DNA of 61,921 nucleotides from Acidobacteriaceae bacterium (lineage in GTDB: Bacteria > Acidobacteriota > Terriglobia > Terriglobales > Acidobacteriaceae). The notes below the pieces were generated by a model that was not told where the DNA came from, made no database searches, and was given only the letters and a program-made list of their open reading frames with translations. Location: contig PKXQ01000108.1 in the NCBI GenBank assembly GCA_003132405.1, positions 24,787-86,707 on the forward strand. Direction: 5' to 3'. The translations under genes were made by a program, and so were the position numbers. Numbering within the stretch: position 1 is the stretch's first letter; each line of letters starts with the position of its first letter. This document shows positions 1 to 7,176 of this stretch, one piece after another.

Positions 1-90
1 AACGAGCCGATTCTATATTTCGGAAACTGGAGGCGTCGGACGACACTCCCACTGCCAGTTTAACGGTTGGGGTGCGTCGATGCAAAGTCG

Positions 91-696
91 ATGGAGATCT
101 CTAAAGAGAATGCATGGGGCATTGGCCTGATGTTAATCGGTGTTGCGTTAGCGGTCTTTGTTGGCAAAATCGTTGGCGCGATCTGTGGAATAGCGGGCAC
201 TGCCATTATCATCTGGGGGCAATTCCAGAAACCTAAGATTCTTTCCAAGGATGACCGTCTAACATTTGCCCTAGAAGTCGCGGGAACTCCACCACTCCGC
301 ACCAACAACGACTGGAAAATTCTGCTTACCAATTGCGGGCCACGAACTGCCCGATACGTACTACTCAGCACGATTAGATCAGAAATCGGTGCCTATGAGA
401 TTGTTTTCCAGGAAATCCCAGTCATGATAGCCGAGCAAACAATCTCCGTGAGCTTTGAAGTTATTCCGCGTCGCGTTGATGATAGGCAAAAAGCCATTCG
501 TCCTACGCTGTGGGATTTCGCTCTGGACAATGCGGGCGAGAGAGGCACGACATACTTTCGATATGACACTTCTATTAAATACACCGACACGAACGATTCA
601 GTCGGCGACGGCGGGACCGTTGGCATAGTCTTTGATCTCCAGTACGAAATACTTAAAACAGAGGGCGGAGAGTACTGGCGGAAAAAAGCAAACTGA
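91..696 (+). CDS. Hypothetical two-pass membrane protein
   Basis: I do not recognise the family. The 201-residue product starts MEISKEN and has two adjacent hydrophobic segments (about residues 9-25 and 26-42) separated by a Gly-rich turn, then a soluble, beta-rich C-terminal domain of about 150 residues. That looks like a small membrane anchor carrying a cytoplasmic or periplasmic domain. A TTG at 67 would add eight residues; the ATG at 91 is preferred because the hydrophobic hairpin then begins near the N-terminus. Neither start has a clear ribosome binding site. Base composition is more AT-rich than in the housekeeping genes to the right, so it may belong to an accessory segment. Confidence 0.55.
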   Translation: MEISKENAWGIGLMLIGVALAVFVGKIVGAICGIAGTAIIIWGQFQKPKILSKDDRLTFALEVAGTPPLRTNNDWKILLTNCGPRTARYVLLSTIRSEIGAYEIVFQEIPVMIAEQTISVSFEVIPRRVDDRQKAIRPTLWDFALDNAGERGTTYFRYDTSIKYTDTNDSVGDGGTVGIVFDLQYEILKTEGGEYWRKKAN

Positions 697-789
697 AATT
701 GCCAAGGAACCCTTAAAACTCTCAATGAGTGGGGGCTACCTCTCATGGCCGAATTGCTGAGGCAGGGAGACGCACCTTGGGATAGTGCC

Positions 790-1002
790 TCAGTTTGAAT
801 TTATTTCCCCGGTCGTAAATGGTTTACGCATAGGGGCAGCGTCTCGTTCCCTATCGGCAACGTATTTCTCAAGCTGGTCGTCAGTGAACGAACCAGTGAT
901 TGAGATGATGTCTACGTTCTGAAAAGCCCGCGTGTTCTGGACAGTTCTTAACCTTCTTATCAACTGCTCATGGCTGGGATGTAGATCGTCGGCCATGCTC
1001 AT
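790..1002 (-). CDS. Small hypothetical protein (70 aa)
   Basis: A 70-residue, charged soluble protein beginning MSMADDLHPSHEQLIRRLRT, with no membrane segment or recognised motif. The N-terminal half looks helical. There is no convincing ribosome binding site upstream of either Met1 or Met3. It sits alone on the minus strand between two plus-strand hypothetical genes. It may be real because composition is protein-like throughout, but it could be a chance reading frame. Confidence 0.35.
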   Translation of the reverse strand: MSMADDLHPSHEQLIRRLRTVQNTRAFQNVDIISITGSFTDDQLEKYVADRERDAAPMRKPFTTGEINSN

Positions 1003-1148
1003 ATTTTATCAGGCAAGACTCTCCGCGCAATGATGAGTCGCTGATCGCATTTACCGCTACCAAAAACGTCGGACCGAAGCGGCGCACGAAGGAATAAGAT
1101 CACAAACAGAACAAGCCTGGTCCGTAGCCGGGCGAGGAGGAATTCACC

Positions 1149-1664
1149 ATGGCTGCTCTCGCGGAAATGCGACTCGAAGAAATTAATGCTAAGGAGGACT
1201 TGTCGCTAAGGCTCGGGGATGCACTCGACGTAAAGGCAAGTATCGGATTGGCGCTGCTTCTTTTCCTCGCAACACAGTCGGCATATTTTTTCGACAAAGG
1301 GCTATCGTATTGGGGACACTACATGCAGATCGCTTCAGTTCTCTGTATTAGCGCTGCTATTGCGCTTGCGATCTGCGAACTATGGCCGCGAAAATTCATG
1401 CTGCCAGAACCGGAGTCGCCAGTTGTAAACAGGCGAATCGAGCAACTCAGGCAGCATTTCAAGAATTTCCCGGTAGAGCATCCCGATGTCGAGGCGAGCG
1501 TTAAAAATAGCCTGATCGAAGATGAGCTGCGATGGACCAGAGACAGAATTGTGGACAATCAGAAAACGAACAAACGGAAGTCCGACTATTTGAATTGGTC
1601 GTTTTGGTTGACTATCCCAGCCATCGCCATGAATCTGTTGACCGTATTTGCACTCATAAAATAG
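1149..1664 (+). CDS. Hypothetical membrane protein with coiled-coil linker
   Basis: A 171-residue protein of unknown family. Three hydrophobic segments are visible: about residues 38-55, 58-80 and 150-170, the last at the extreme C-terminus. The Pro-, Glu- and Arg-rich region between segments 2 and 3 (residues 85-145) is predicted helical and soluble. The start is well supported by GAGGAGG about 8 nt upstream of ATG 1149. The gene stands alone, with roughly 180 bases before the next candidate. Base composition is lower in GC than the core genes to the right. Confidence 0.6.
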   Translation: MAALAEMRLEEINAKEDLSLRLGDALDVKASIGLALLLFLATQSAYFFDKGLSYWGHYMQIASVLCISAAIALAICELWPRKFMLPEPESPVVNRRIEQLRQHFKNFPVEHPDVEASVKNSLIEDELRWTRDRIVDNQKTNKRKSDYLNWSFWLTIPAIAMNLLTVFALIK

Positions 1665-1843
1665 AGCGCTTCATCTGTCGGAACGTCTAAACGGTTCGCC
1701 GGGTCTTTCGTCGGCAGGCGGCGCATCGGACGGACGAGACGGTGACGGCTCTGGCATACTGTCGCCAGTGCGTCCGGGTCGAGGTGATTCTGTGAGCGGT
1801 TCTGGCTCTCGCGTTGGTCGTTGATCGGAGTCTCGCCGTGGGG

Positions 1844-2020
1844 TCATGCGTTCACTCTTTTCGCGCGTCCCGGCTTAGGGCCGGGTTTCGCTTTCCCAGC
1901 TCGCGCCTTTTTCTCTTCGGCGAGCATTTCGTTTAGGTCGGATTTTGAGACGCGGAGAACTTGACGGAGGGCGCTGTCGAACATCGCCGCGTTGGGAAGA
2001 CTTCTCTTTGGGTTAGCCAT
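1844..2020 (-). CDS. Short basic hypothetical protein (58 aa)
   Basis: A 58-residue minus-strand gene read directly from the sequence: ATG at 2018-2020, stop at 1844-1846. It begins MANPKRSLPN and ends in a Lys/Arg/Pro/Gly-rich tail containing GPKPGR. The middle (VLRVSKSDLNEMLAEEKK) is a likely amphipathic helix. The basic tail suggests nucleic-acid contact, but no family is recognised. A TATTAT hexamer lies 10-15 nt upstream (2031-2036 on this strand), consistent with a short leader. An internal ATG at 1984 is the alternative start. Confidence 0.45.
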   Translation of the reverse strand: MANPKRSLPNAAMFDSALRQVLRVSKSDLNEMLAEEKKARAGKAKPGPKPGRAKRVNA

Positions 2021-2392
2021 CTTCTGCGGCTATAATACACCCGTCGGGCATGGAAAGAACCCCTGCTGCCCATCGGTTTGCGATCAGTGCCATGGCCATG
2101 GCGGACCTCAGCCGACGGGATTGTTACAGTCGCTCTCCTCCATGCCCGGCACTTTTGACCTTAGACGACCCCCCGCTTGCGAAACGGGCAGACGCTTTTT
2201 CGGCAAGGTCAGAATAGCGGGAAAGATGGGCTAGGTTGGGTTAGCCAAGTTAATTGGTACCTTTAGGAAGAAATTACCGCCAAATCTTTGAGTTTAAGGG
2301 GCTTATATGTAAAATATTACGGAATAAGGACTTAGAGGTGCCCGCCGATCACGAAATCGCGATGGCACACACGCGAAATGCATGGGTCGGTC

Positions 2393-2432
2393 TTCCTTCC
2401 CCTTCGGCTGCGCTCAGGGTCGGGATGACAAA
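2393..2432. repeat. Dispersed intergenic repeat, half element
   Basis: Contains GGCTGCGCTCAGGGTCGGGA followed by TGACAAA. This matches the right half of the palindromic element at 4515-4598 (TTCGCTCAGGATGACAA). Translated on the minus strand it gives the CHPDPERSR-like string often seen in spurious reading frames of environmental genomes. Only one arm is present here. The gene-free stretch 2021-2650 otherwise holds the hairpin at 2446-2472 and the promoter-like sequence before 2651. Confidence 0.6.
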
Positions 2433-2445
2433 TCGACAAAAAAGA

Positions 2446-2472
2446 AAAGGTGCGGGAGTGATCCGCACCTTT
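2446..2472. terminator. Bidirectional terminator-like hairpin
   Basis: A perfect 10-bp stem, AAAGGTGCGG / CCGCACCTTT, with a 7-nt loop. It is preceded by an A-rich run and followed by TTTCTT, so on the minus strand it is followed by a long U-rich tract. It has the form of a Rho-independent terminator, strongest for minus-strand transcription, yet no gene ends nearby on that strand. It lies just beyond the dispersed repeat at 2393-2432 and may be part of the same mobile intergenic unit. Confidence 0.5.
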
Positions 2473-2587
2473 CTTGATCTCTATAATTCTATTATAACAA
2501 TTTTGACCTGCCTGCCCGGACAAGTTTTCCAACTTTATTTTCCCAGCCAATTCATTGGCTTACGCGGAAAATCGTCGAAACGGGGGC

Positions 2588-2615
2588 TTGACAAGATTTC
2601 ACAAGCGACTAGAGT
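2588..2615 (+). promoter_or_regulatory. Candidate promoter of the VOC gene
   Basis: A perfect TTGACA at 2588-2593 and a weaker TAGAGT at 2610-2615, 16 nt apart, about 35 nt upstream of ATG 2651. The -35 box matches consensus; the -10 box matches four of six positions. Confidence 0.4.
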
Positions 2616-2650
2616 GCCTGGCATTCGTTGGGCTGGGGGAGGGAGCTGCC

Positions 2651-2995
2651 ATGATCAACGGGACTCACGTCATCGTTTACAGCAAGGATGCGGAAAGCGA
2701 CCGCGCTTTCTTTCGCGACGTTCTCAAATTTCCCGCAGTGGATGCTGGGCATGGCTGGCTGATTTTCGGGCTGCCGGCGGCAGAGGCTGCGTTTCATCCT
2801 GGCGAGAATGATGTGCATGCGCTCTACTTCATGTGCGACGACCTGAAGGCCGAGATGGAATCGCTGAAGGCGAAGAAAGTGAAGTGTGGCGCGGTTAAGG
2901 AAGAGCGTTGGGGCAGCGTGACTACGATTTCGCTGCCTGGAGGCGGGAAGATTGGGCTGTATCAGCCTAAGCATCCGACGGCGATTGGGCGCTAG
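2651..2995 (+). CDS. VOC (glyoxalase/bleomycin-resistance) family protein
   Basis: A 114-residue single-domain protein of the vicinal oxygen chelate fold. The pattern is the usual one for half-modules: an opening beta strand (THVIVYSKD), the helix SDRAFFRDVL, a glycine turn before WLIFGLP, and a closing strand GGKIGLYQPKHP. Substrate is unknown; family members bind a metal or small ligand across a dimer. ATG 2651 is preferred over upstream in-frame codons because GGGGGAGGGAG lies just before it and the domain begins at residue 4. It is the first gene of the run leading to meaB but is probably transcribed from its own promoter. Confidence 0.75.
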   Translation: MINGTHVIVYSKDAESDRAFFRDVLKFPAVDAGHGWLIFGLPAAEAAFHPGENDVHALYFMCDDLKAEMESLKAKKVKCGAVKEERWGSVTTISLPGGGKIGLYQPKHPTAIGR

Positions 2996-3063
2996 AGCAA
3001 GTGCAACTTTCTCCGTGACTCTGTGACTCCTGGTGAGAAACAGATTTGCATGAACGCTGATCG

Positions 3064-4041
3064 ATGTTGGTTGCTACACTATCCTGTTTGACTCAACCCA
3101 GTACAACTCTTGTCGACCTGCTGCGTTCCGGCGATACGCGCGCGTTGGCTCGCGCTATCTCCGCCGTCGAAAATCGCGCGGCTGGCTGGTCCGAATTGCT
3201 CAAGGCGCTTTTTCCGCATACGGGTAAGGCGCGCGTCATCGGCCTGACCGGCGCTCCGGGAGCGGGGAAGAGCACGCTGGTCGATCAGCTGGCCAAGCAT
3301 TATCGCAAAGAGAATCGCACCATTGGGATCATTGCGGTCGATCCTACTAGTCCTTATACGGGCGGGGCGATTTTGGGCGACCGGATACGGATGCAGGATC
3401 ACTATGCCGATCCGGGGATTTACATTCGCAGCATGGCTACTCGCGGATCGCTCGGCGGGTTGGCGCGCGCGACTGCGGATGCTGCAACCGTGCTGGATGC
3501 TTCTGGGCGCGATCTGGTGATGATTGAGACGGTCGGCGTGGGGCAGGATGAGATTGATATTGTGCGGCTGGCCGATGTGACCGTCGTGATTCTTGTGCCG
3601 GGCATGGGCGACGATGTGCAGACGATCAAGGCTGGGATCATGGAGATTGCCGATATTTTTGTCATCAACAAAAGCGACCGCGAAGGAGCGGAGCGCGTGG
3701 AGCGCGAGATTCGCGCGTTGCAATCGCTGGCGACGCGGCACGACAAGTGGACGCCTCCGATTGTGAAGACAGTGGCTAGCGAGGGCGTGGGCACCGCAGA
3801 GTTGGCGGAAGCCATCGCAGCGTATGAAGCGTATCTCAAGAAAGAAAATCTTCTGCTGAAGAAGAATGTCGAGAACTGGCAGGAGCGGCTAGTCGAGATG
3901 CTGCGGGATGCGATGCTCGAAAAGGCACGCGCGCAAATGGATCGTGGCAGGATCGAGCGTTATGCAGCGGAGATTGTTGAGCACAAGCGCGATCCATATT
4001 CGCTGGTGGAGGAGATAGTTGCGGCGTCGGCGGGTAGATAG
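3064..4041 (+). CDS. meaB: MeaB-type GTPase, methylmalonyl-CoA mutase chaperone
   Basis: A G3E-family P-loop GTPase that, in characterised relatives, loads and protects the B12 cofactor of methylmalonyl-CoA mutase. The Walker A motif GAPGAGKST is near residues 63-71. Further family signatures are VDPTSPYTGGAILGDRIRM, the D-x-x-x-x-ETVGVGQ region and NKSDREGA as the guanine-specificity loop. Length (325 aa) is typical. No clear ribosome binding site precedes ATG 3064, but the first residues already align with the family helix LVDLLRSGDTRALARAI. The mce epimerase gene follows 18 nt after the stop, so the two form a methylmalonyl-CoA pathway pair. The mutase subunits are not in the window. Confidence 0.92.
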   Translation: MLVATLSCLTQPSTTLVDLLRSGDTRALARAISAVENRAAGWSELLKALFPHTGKARVIGLTGAPGAGKSTLVDQLAKHYRKENRTIGIIAVDPTSPYTGGAILGDRIRMQDHYADPGIYIRSMATRGSLGGLARATADAATVLDASGRDLVMIETVGVGQDEIDIVRLADVTVVILVPGMGDDVQTIKAGIMEIADIFVINKSDREGAERVEREIRALQSLATRHDKWTPPIVKTVASEGVGTAELAEAIAAYEAYLKKENLLLKKNVENWQERLVEMLRDAMLEKARAQMDRGRIERYAAEIVEHKRDPYSLVEEIVAASAGR

Positions 4042-4059
4042 TGGGTGGTGGAGGAAACG

Positions 4060-4458
4060 ATGTTCAGCATCGATCATCTTGGCATCGCAGTGAAGTCTCT
4101 GGGGGCGGCTAAGGCTATTTACGAGAAGCTGGGGCTGAGCGTTTCTCCCGAAGAAACTGTGGAGCAGGAAAAAGTGCGCCTGGTGATGGTGCCGGTGGGC
4201 GAGAGCCGGCTCGAGTTGTTGGAGGCCACTTCGCAGGATTCGACTATCGCCAAGTTCATCGCCAAGCATGGCGAGGGACTGCATCATGTTTGTCTGCGCG
4301 TTCCGGATCTCGCAGCGGCGATTGCAAAATTACAAAGCGGCGGGGTGCGGCTGGTGTCGAACGAGATCAAGACGGGCGCGGGCGGGCATCGCTATGTGTT
4401 CGTGCATCCGCAGAGCACGGCGGGCGTGCTGCTGGAGCTGGTGGAGAGCGGACACTGA
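4060..4458 (+). CDS. mce: Methylmalonyl-CoA epimerase
   Basis: Converts (S)- to (R)-methylmalonyl-CoA between propionyl-CoA carboxylation and the mutase. The 132-residue product has two VOC half-domains. Likely metal ligands are visible as the His in IDHLGIAV (residue 6), the His pair in GLHHVCLRV and the Glu in LLELVE near the C-terminus. The start is ATG 4060, preceded by GGAGG; a GTG at 4045 would add five residues. The gene lies immediately downstream of meaB, which supports the pathway assignment over a generic glyoxalase. Confidence 0.9.
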   Translation: MFSIDHLGIAVKSLGAAKAIYEKLGLSVSPEETVEQEKVRLVMVPVGESRLELLEATSQDSTIAKFIAKHGEGLHHVCLRVPDLAAAIAKLQSGGVRLVSNEIKTGAGGHRYVFVHPQSTAGVLLELVESGH

Positions 4459-4514
4459 ATTAATTTGCAATTCGGCTGCGTGCTCGCCGGTAAATTGACG
4501 GGCGACGCTAAACT

Positions 4515-4598
4515 TTGTCATCTTTCGCGAAGGGATGGACCCATGTATTCAGGTACTCAGCCAGATACATAGGTCCTTCGCTTCGCTCAGGATGACAA
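4515..4598. repeat. 84-bp palindromic intergenic element
   Basis: The ends are exact inverse complements: TTGTCATC at 4515-4522 and GATGACAA at 4591-4598. Inner arms also pair (ATGTAT 4543-4548 with ATACAT 4565-4570, and GGACC with GGTCC). The whole element folds as one long imperfect hairpin. The right arm carries CCTTCGCTTCGCTCAGG, related to the half element at 2393-2432. It ends 27 nt before the tsaB start, between mce and tsaB. Confidence 0.7.
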
Positions 4599-4625
4599 CT
4601 CATAAGCCACTTACAGATATTTCCT

Positions 4626-5306
4626 ATGCTTTTGCTGGCCGTTGACACTTCCGGGAAGAACGGCAGTCTGGCGCTGGCTCGCGTGACTTCCGGCCAAAGC
4701 CAAATCGACATACTTGAAACTGTCCCGCTCACGGGCGGCGCGTTTTCGGCGCAACTGGTGCCGTCGATTGCGGCGCTACTCGAAAAGCACGGCCATGGTA
4801 AGCGGGATCTGGGCGGATTTGCGGTTGTCAGCGGTCCGGGATCGTTTACTGGGCTGCGCGTGGGTCTGGCTGCTATCAAAGGGCTGGCCGAAGCGCTGGA
4901 GAAGCCGATCGTTGCGATTTCGTTGCTGGAGGCGGTCGCGCGCGGCAGTCGCGTGAGTGGGCGGGTGCTTGCCCTGCTCGATGCCGGTCGGGGTGACGTC
5001 TACGTCGGCGACTACGAAGTTTATCCAGAAGTTTGCATGCACAGCGAACGGCTGCTGAGCAGGGACGAATTTGTCTCCGAAGCTCGTCGTGGTGGAGACA
5101 GACTCGTCGTTATGGCGGATGGCGCTTTGGCTGAGATTCTTCGGGCTGCGGGAGTTCGCGTTGAACTGATCGAGTACCCGAGTAGCGCAGTGATTGCGCG
5201 GTTGGGTTCGGAGCATCTTCAGCGGGGCCAGACGGTTCGTCCTGAGGATCTGGAGGCGAATTACATTCGGCGTTCCGACGCTGAAATTTTCGCGAAGCCC
5301 CGGTGA
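4626..5306 (+). CDS. tsaB: tRNA threonylcarbamoyladenosine biosynthesis protein TsaB
   Basis: TsaB is the non-catalytic partner of TsaD in the complex that makes t6A37 in ANN-decoding tRNAs. The 226-residue protein has the ASKHA-type N-terminus LLLAVDTSGKNGSLAL, the hallmark GPGSFTGLRVGLAAIKGLA near residues 70-88, and the usual C-terminal LEANYIRRSDAEIF. Length is normal. ATG 4626 is the first codon of the conserved fold; no clear ribosome binding site is seen. rimI follows, a common tsaB-rimI pairing. Confidence 0.93.
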   Translation: MLLLAVDTSGKNGSLALARVTSGQSQIDILETVPLTGGAFSAQLVPSIAALLEKHGHGKRDLGGFAVVSGPGSFTGLRVGLAAIKGLAEALEKPIVAISLLEAVARGSRVSGRVLALLDAGRGDVYVGDYEVYPEVCMHSERLLSRDEFVSEARRGGDRLVVMADGALAEILRAAGVRVELIEYPSSAVIARLGSEHLQRGQTVRPEDLEANYIRRSDAEIFAKPR

Positions 5307-5355
5307 GAGCATTGGTGCCCCGCGGGCTGTCTTGGGTTAATTGCTGAAAGCTTTA

Positions 5356-5386
5356 ACCACAAAGGTCACTAATGTGCACGAAGGAA
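5356..5386 (+). repeat. ACCACAAAGG-family repeat at the rimI start
   Basis: A 31-nt copy beginning ACCACAAAGGTCACTAA and ending CACGAAGGAA. It matches the left arm of the palindromic element at 25555-25633 over its whole length with a few substitutions and one indel. It spans the likely ribosome binding site and start codon of rimI. Confidence 0.7.
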
Positions 5387-5862
5387 GTGCTGATACGAAG
5401 CCTATCGCCATACGTCGCGCTCGGTTGAACGACGTGCCGGCGATTGTCGCCACAGAGCAAAACGCAGAAAGCGCCGCGCACTGGACTGTTGAGCAATACA
5501 AGAATTTGGTGGATCGCGGAGTGGTTTTGATTGCGGAGCAGGCGGGGAAGCTTTGCGGATTTATTTGCGCTCAGGTCGTCGCGGGCGAGTGGGAGATTGA
5601 GAATGTAGTGGTCGCGTCGGAATTTTTACGTCGCGGCATCGCCAGCGAATTGATAGGGGCATTAATTCAACGGGCGCGCGAGGAGCGGGCGTCGTCCGTG
5701 CTGCTCGAGGTGCGCGAGTCAAATTTAGGGGCGCGCAGATTATATGAAAAACACGCTTTCGGTGTGGTGGGGCGGCGCCGATTGTATTATAAGGTTCCGG
5801 AGGAGGATGCGATTCTTTATGCGCTCCGATTTGGGCAATTGATTCGGGCTGAAAAGTGTTGA
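5374..5862 (+). CDS. rimI: Ribosomal-protein-alanine N-acetyltransferase-like (RimI)
   Basis: A GNAT acetyltransferase of about 162 residues. Family features are IAIRRARLNDVPAIV at the N-terminus, the acetyl-CoA-binding loop LRRGIASELI, and the C-terminal block EVRESNLGARRLYEKHAF characteristic of RimI. It would acetylate an N-terminal residue of a ribosomal or other protein. There is no ATG start. GTG 5374 is chosen because AAAGG lies 8-9 nt upstream and the resulting length fits the family; a TTG at 5341 would add 11 residues. The start region lies inside a dispersed repeat, so the native start may have been remodelled. It follows tsaB. Confidence 0.85.
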   Translation: MHEGSADTKPIAIRRARLNDVPAIVATEQNAESAAHWTVEQYKNLVDRGVVLIAEQAGKLCGFICAQVVAGEWEIENVVVASEFLRRGIASELIGALIQRAREERASSVLLEVRESNLGARRLYEKHAFGVVGRRRLYYKVPEEDAILYALRFGQLIRAEKC

Positions 5863-6010
5863 TTCCGCACCACTTTCGGTGCATCTTTGTGTCTCGGAGG
5901 CGCTGGCGAGCGGTGGAAATCTTTCTATGAAATATCATTGAATGGCCATCGATTTCTGTGCTACTTTTTAACCTGGCGGTAACAAAACGTACCCAGGAGG
6001 TCTGGCAAGG

Positions 6011-6229
6011 ATGCTGACTCCAAGAGAGCAACTCCTGACCGGTCATGAGCAGTTCCAGCGACTCGTTCAGGAGCATTCGCAATACTCCCAACGGCTCGAA
6101 TCCCTCACCGAAAAGAGATACCTCACCGAAGACGAAAAACTAGAGGAAGTGCGGCTGAAGAAGCTGAAGCTGCGCCTCAAAGACCAGATGCAGAGCCTGG
6201 AACACGATGTTTATCGGCATTCTGCATAA
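6011..6229 (+). CDS. YdcH/DUF465 family small protein
   Basis: A 72-residue, almost wholly helical, highly charged protein. The heptad-like pattern LESLTEKRYLTEDEKLEEVRLKKLKLRLKDQM matches the DUF465 (YdcH) family, whose role is unknown. The start is supported by AGGAGGT about 10 nt upstream of ATG 6011. A strong Rho-independent terminator follows at 6307, so it is probably monocistronic. Confidence 0.8.
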   Translation: MLTPREQLLTGHEQFQRLVQEHSQYSQRLESLTEKRYLTEDEKLEEVRLKKLKLRLKDQMQSLEHDVYRHSA

Positions 6230-6306
6230 GCAGTAGATAAGCGAGCAGGCCATCGGCCTGAGCGCCACCTCCGTCGACCCCATCGCCGTAGATGTGTCTC
6301 CATACC

Positions 6307-6329
6307 AGGCGCCTGTAAGCGCCTTTTTT
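6307..6329 (+). terminator. Rho-independent terminator
   Basis: Stem AGGCGC / GCGCCT with a 6-nt loop (CTGTAA), followed directly by a T tract (six T in a row counting the last stem base). It lies about 80 nt after the DUF465 stop and closes that transcription unit before the psd operon. Between it and psd, 6340-6435 carries inverted copies of a GCGAACGACG-like sequence of the low-complexity intergenic type. Confidence 0.8.
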
Positions 6330-6454
6330 GTTTGGGCTGCGTCGTTCGCGGCACGCTGTTCGCGCAATGAGGCGTCGATCTCCCAGAGCGATCCGCGAGT
6401 TGAGAAAAGCGAACGACGAACAGCGAACAGCGCGCGATCAATCCCCTTACACCA

Positions 6455-6460
6455 TATAAT
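6455..6460 (+). promoter_or_regulatory. Perfect -10 box upstream of psd
   Basis: TATAAT at 6455-6460, 15 nt before ATG 6476. No -35 match lies at normal distance and there is no Shine-Dalgarno sequence, so the psd mRNA should have a leader of only about 9 nt. Confidence 0.5.
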
Positions 6461-6475
6461 TAAACTGACTCCCCT

Positions 6476-7174
6476 ATGGTGCGCGACGGCTACTTCTATG
6501 GAGCGGGCTGCCTGCTGGCGGCTGGCGTGATCGCCTGGCTGGCGGCTTGGCCTTACGCCGTTCCTGTGCTGCTGCTCGGGGCGTTCTTTCTCTGGTTTTT
6601 CCGTGATCCAGAGCGGCAGATTCCTCAAGCTCCTAGCGGTCTCGTTCCTGTCGTTTCTCCGGGAGACGGCAAAGTCACCGATGTTTCGATCGTGACTGCC
6701 AACGGCGTTGCGCGCAACCGCATCAGTATCTTTCTGAGCGTCTTTGACGTCCACGTGAATCGTTCGCCGATCGCGGGCGTGATCCGCGAGGTACGCTATC
6801 AGCGGGGCAAATTTCTCAATGCCATGGGTGCGCAGTCGGCGGAAGAGAACGAGCAGAATATTGTCACCGTGGAAGGTGACGGTCGTGTCGTAATATTCAA
6901 GCAGATCGCCGGGTTGATAGCGCGCCGCATCGTTTTCAATTTCCGCGTGGGCGACAATGTGGCGTGCGGCGAGCGGGTAGGGTTGATCAAGTTTGGCTCA
7001 CGCGTGGATGTACTGTTCGATCGCGATGCCGCGATTCAGGTGAAAGTTGGCGACCGCGTCAAGGGAGGAGCCACGGTACTGGCTCTTTTGCCAGTCGGGC
7101 AGCCAGCTTATGCTGGTTCAGTTGATGCGAGCAACGAAAGAGCCGCGCAAGGGGCGGAGCGGGAGGCGCATTGA
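6476..7174 (+). CDS. psd: Phosphatidylserine decarboxylase, short proenzyme form
   Basis: Decarboxylates phosphatidylserine to phosphatidylethanolamine at the inner membrane. The 232-residue product is the short Psd type: two hydrophobic segments in the first 50 residues, then [20 protein letters not shown], the [11 protein letters not shown] block, and the self-cleavage site KFGS with Gly174-Ser175. Cleavage there creates the pyruvoyl prosthetic group. ATG 6476 gives the typical MVRDGY N-terminus. It opens an operon whose next gene, pssA, makes its substrate and starts 3 nt after its stop. Confidence 0.93.
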   Translation: MVRDGYFYGAGCLLAAGVIAWLAAWPYAVPVLLLGAFFLWFFRDPERQIPQAPSGLVPVVSPGDGKVTDVSIVTANGVARNRISIFLSVFDVHVNRSPIAGVIREVRYQRGKFLNAMGAQSAEENEQNIVTVEGDGRVVIFKQIAGLIARRIVFNFRVGDNVACGERVGLIKFGSRVDVLFDRDAAIQVKVGDRVKGGATVLALLPVGQPAYAGSVDASNERAAQGAEREAH

Positions 7175-7176
7175 AC

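Noticed and set aside
1992..2234. 80-codon plus-strand open frame
   Set aside because: Overlaps the better supported 58-aa minus-strand gene; Cys/Pro/Gly-rich, no ribosome binding site.
2332..2550. Minus-strand frame containing CHPDPERSR
   Set aside because: Translation of the dispersed repeat half; not a gene.
3064..4458. meaB-mce as a novel system
   Set aside because: The pairing is a known arrangement in methylmalonyl-CoA metabolism and is ordinary.
4508..4879. Minus-strand frame containing CHPERSEG
   Set aside because: This string is the translation of the palindromic repeat, and the rest is antisense to tsaB.
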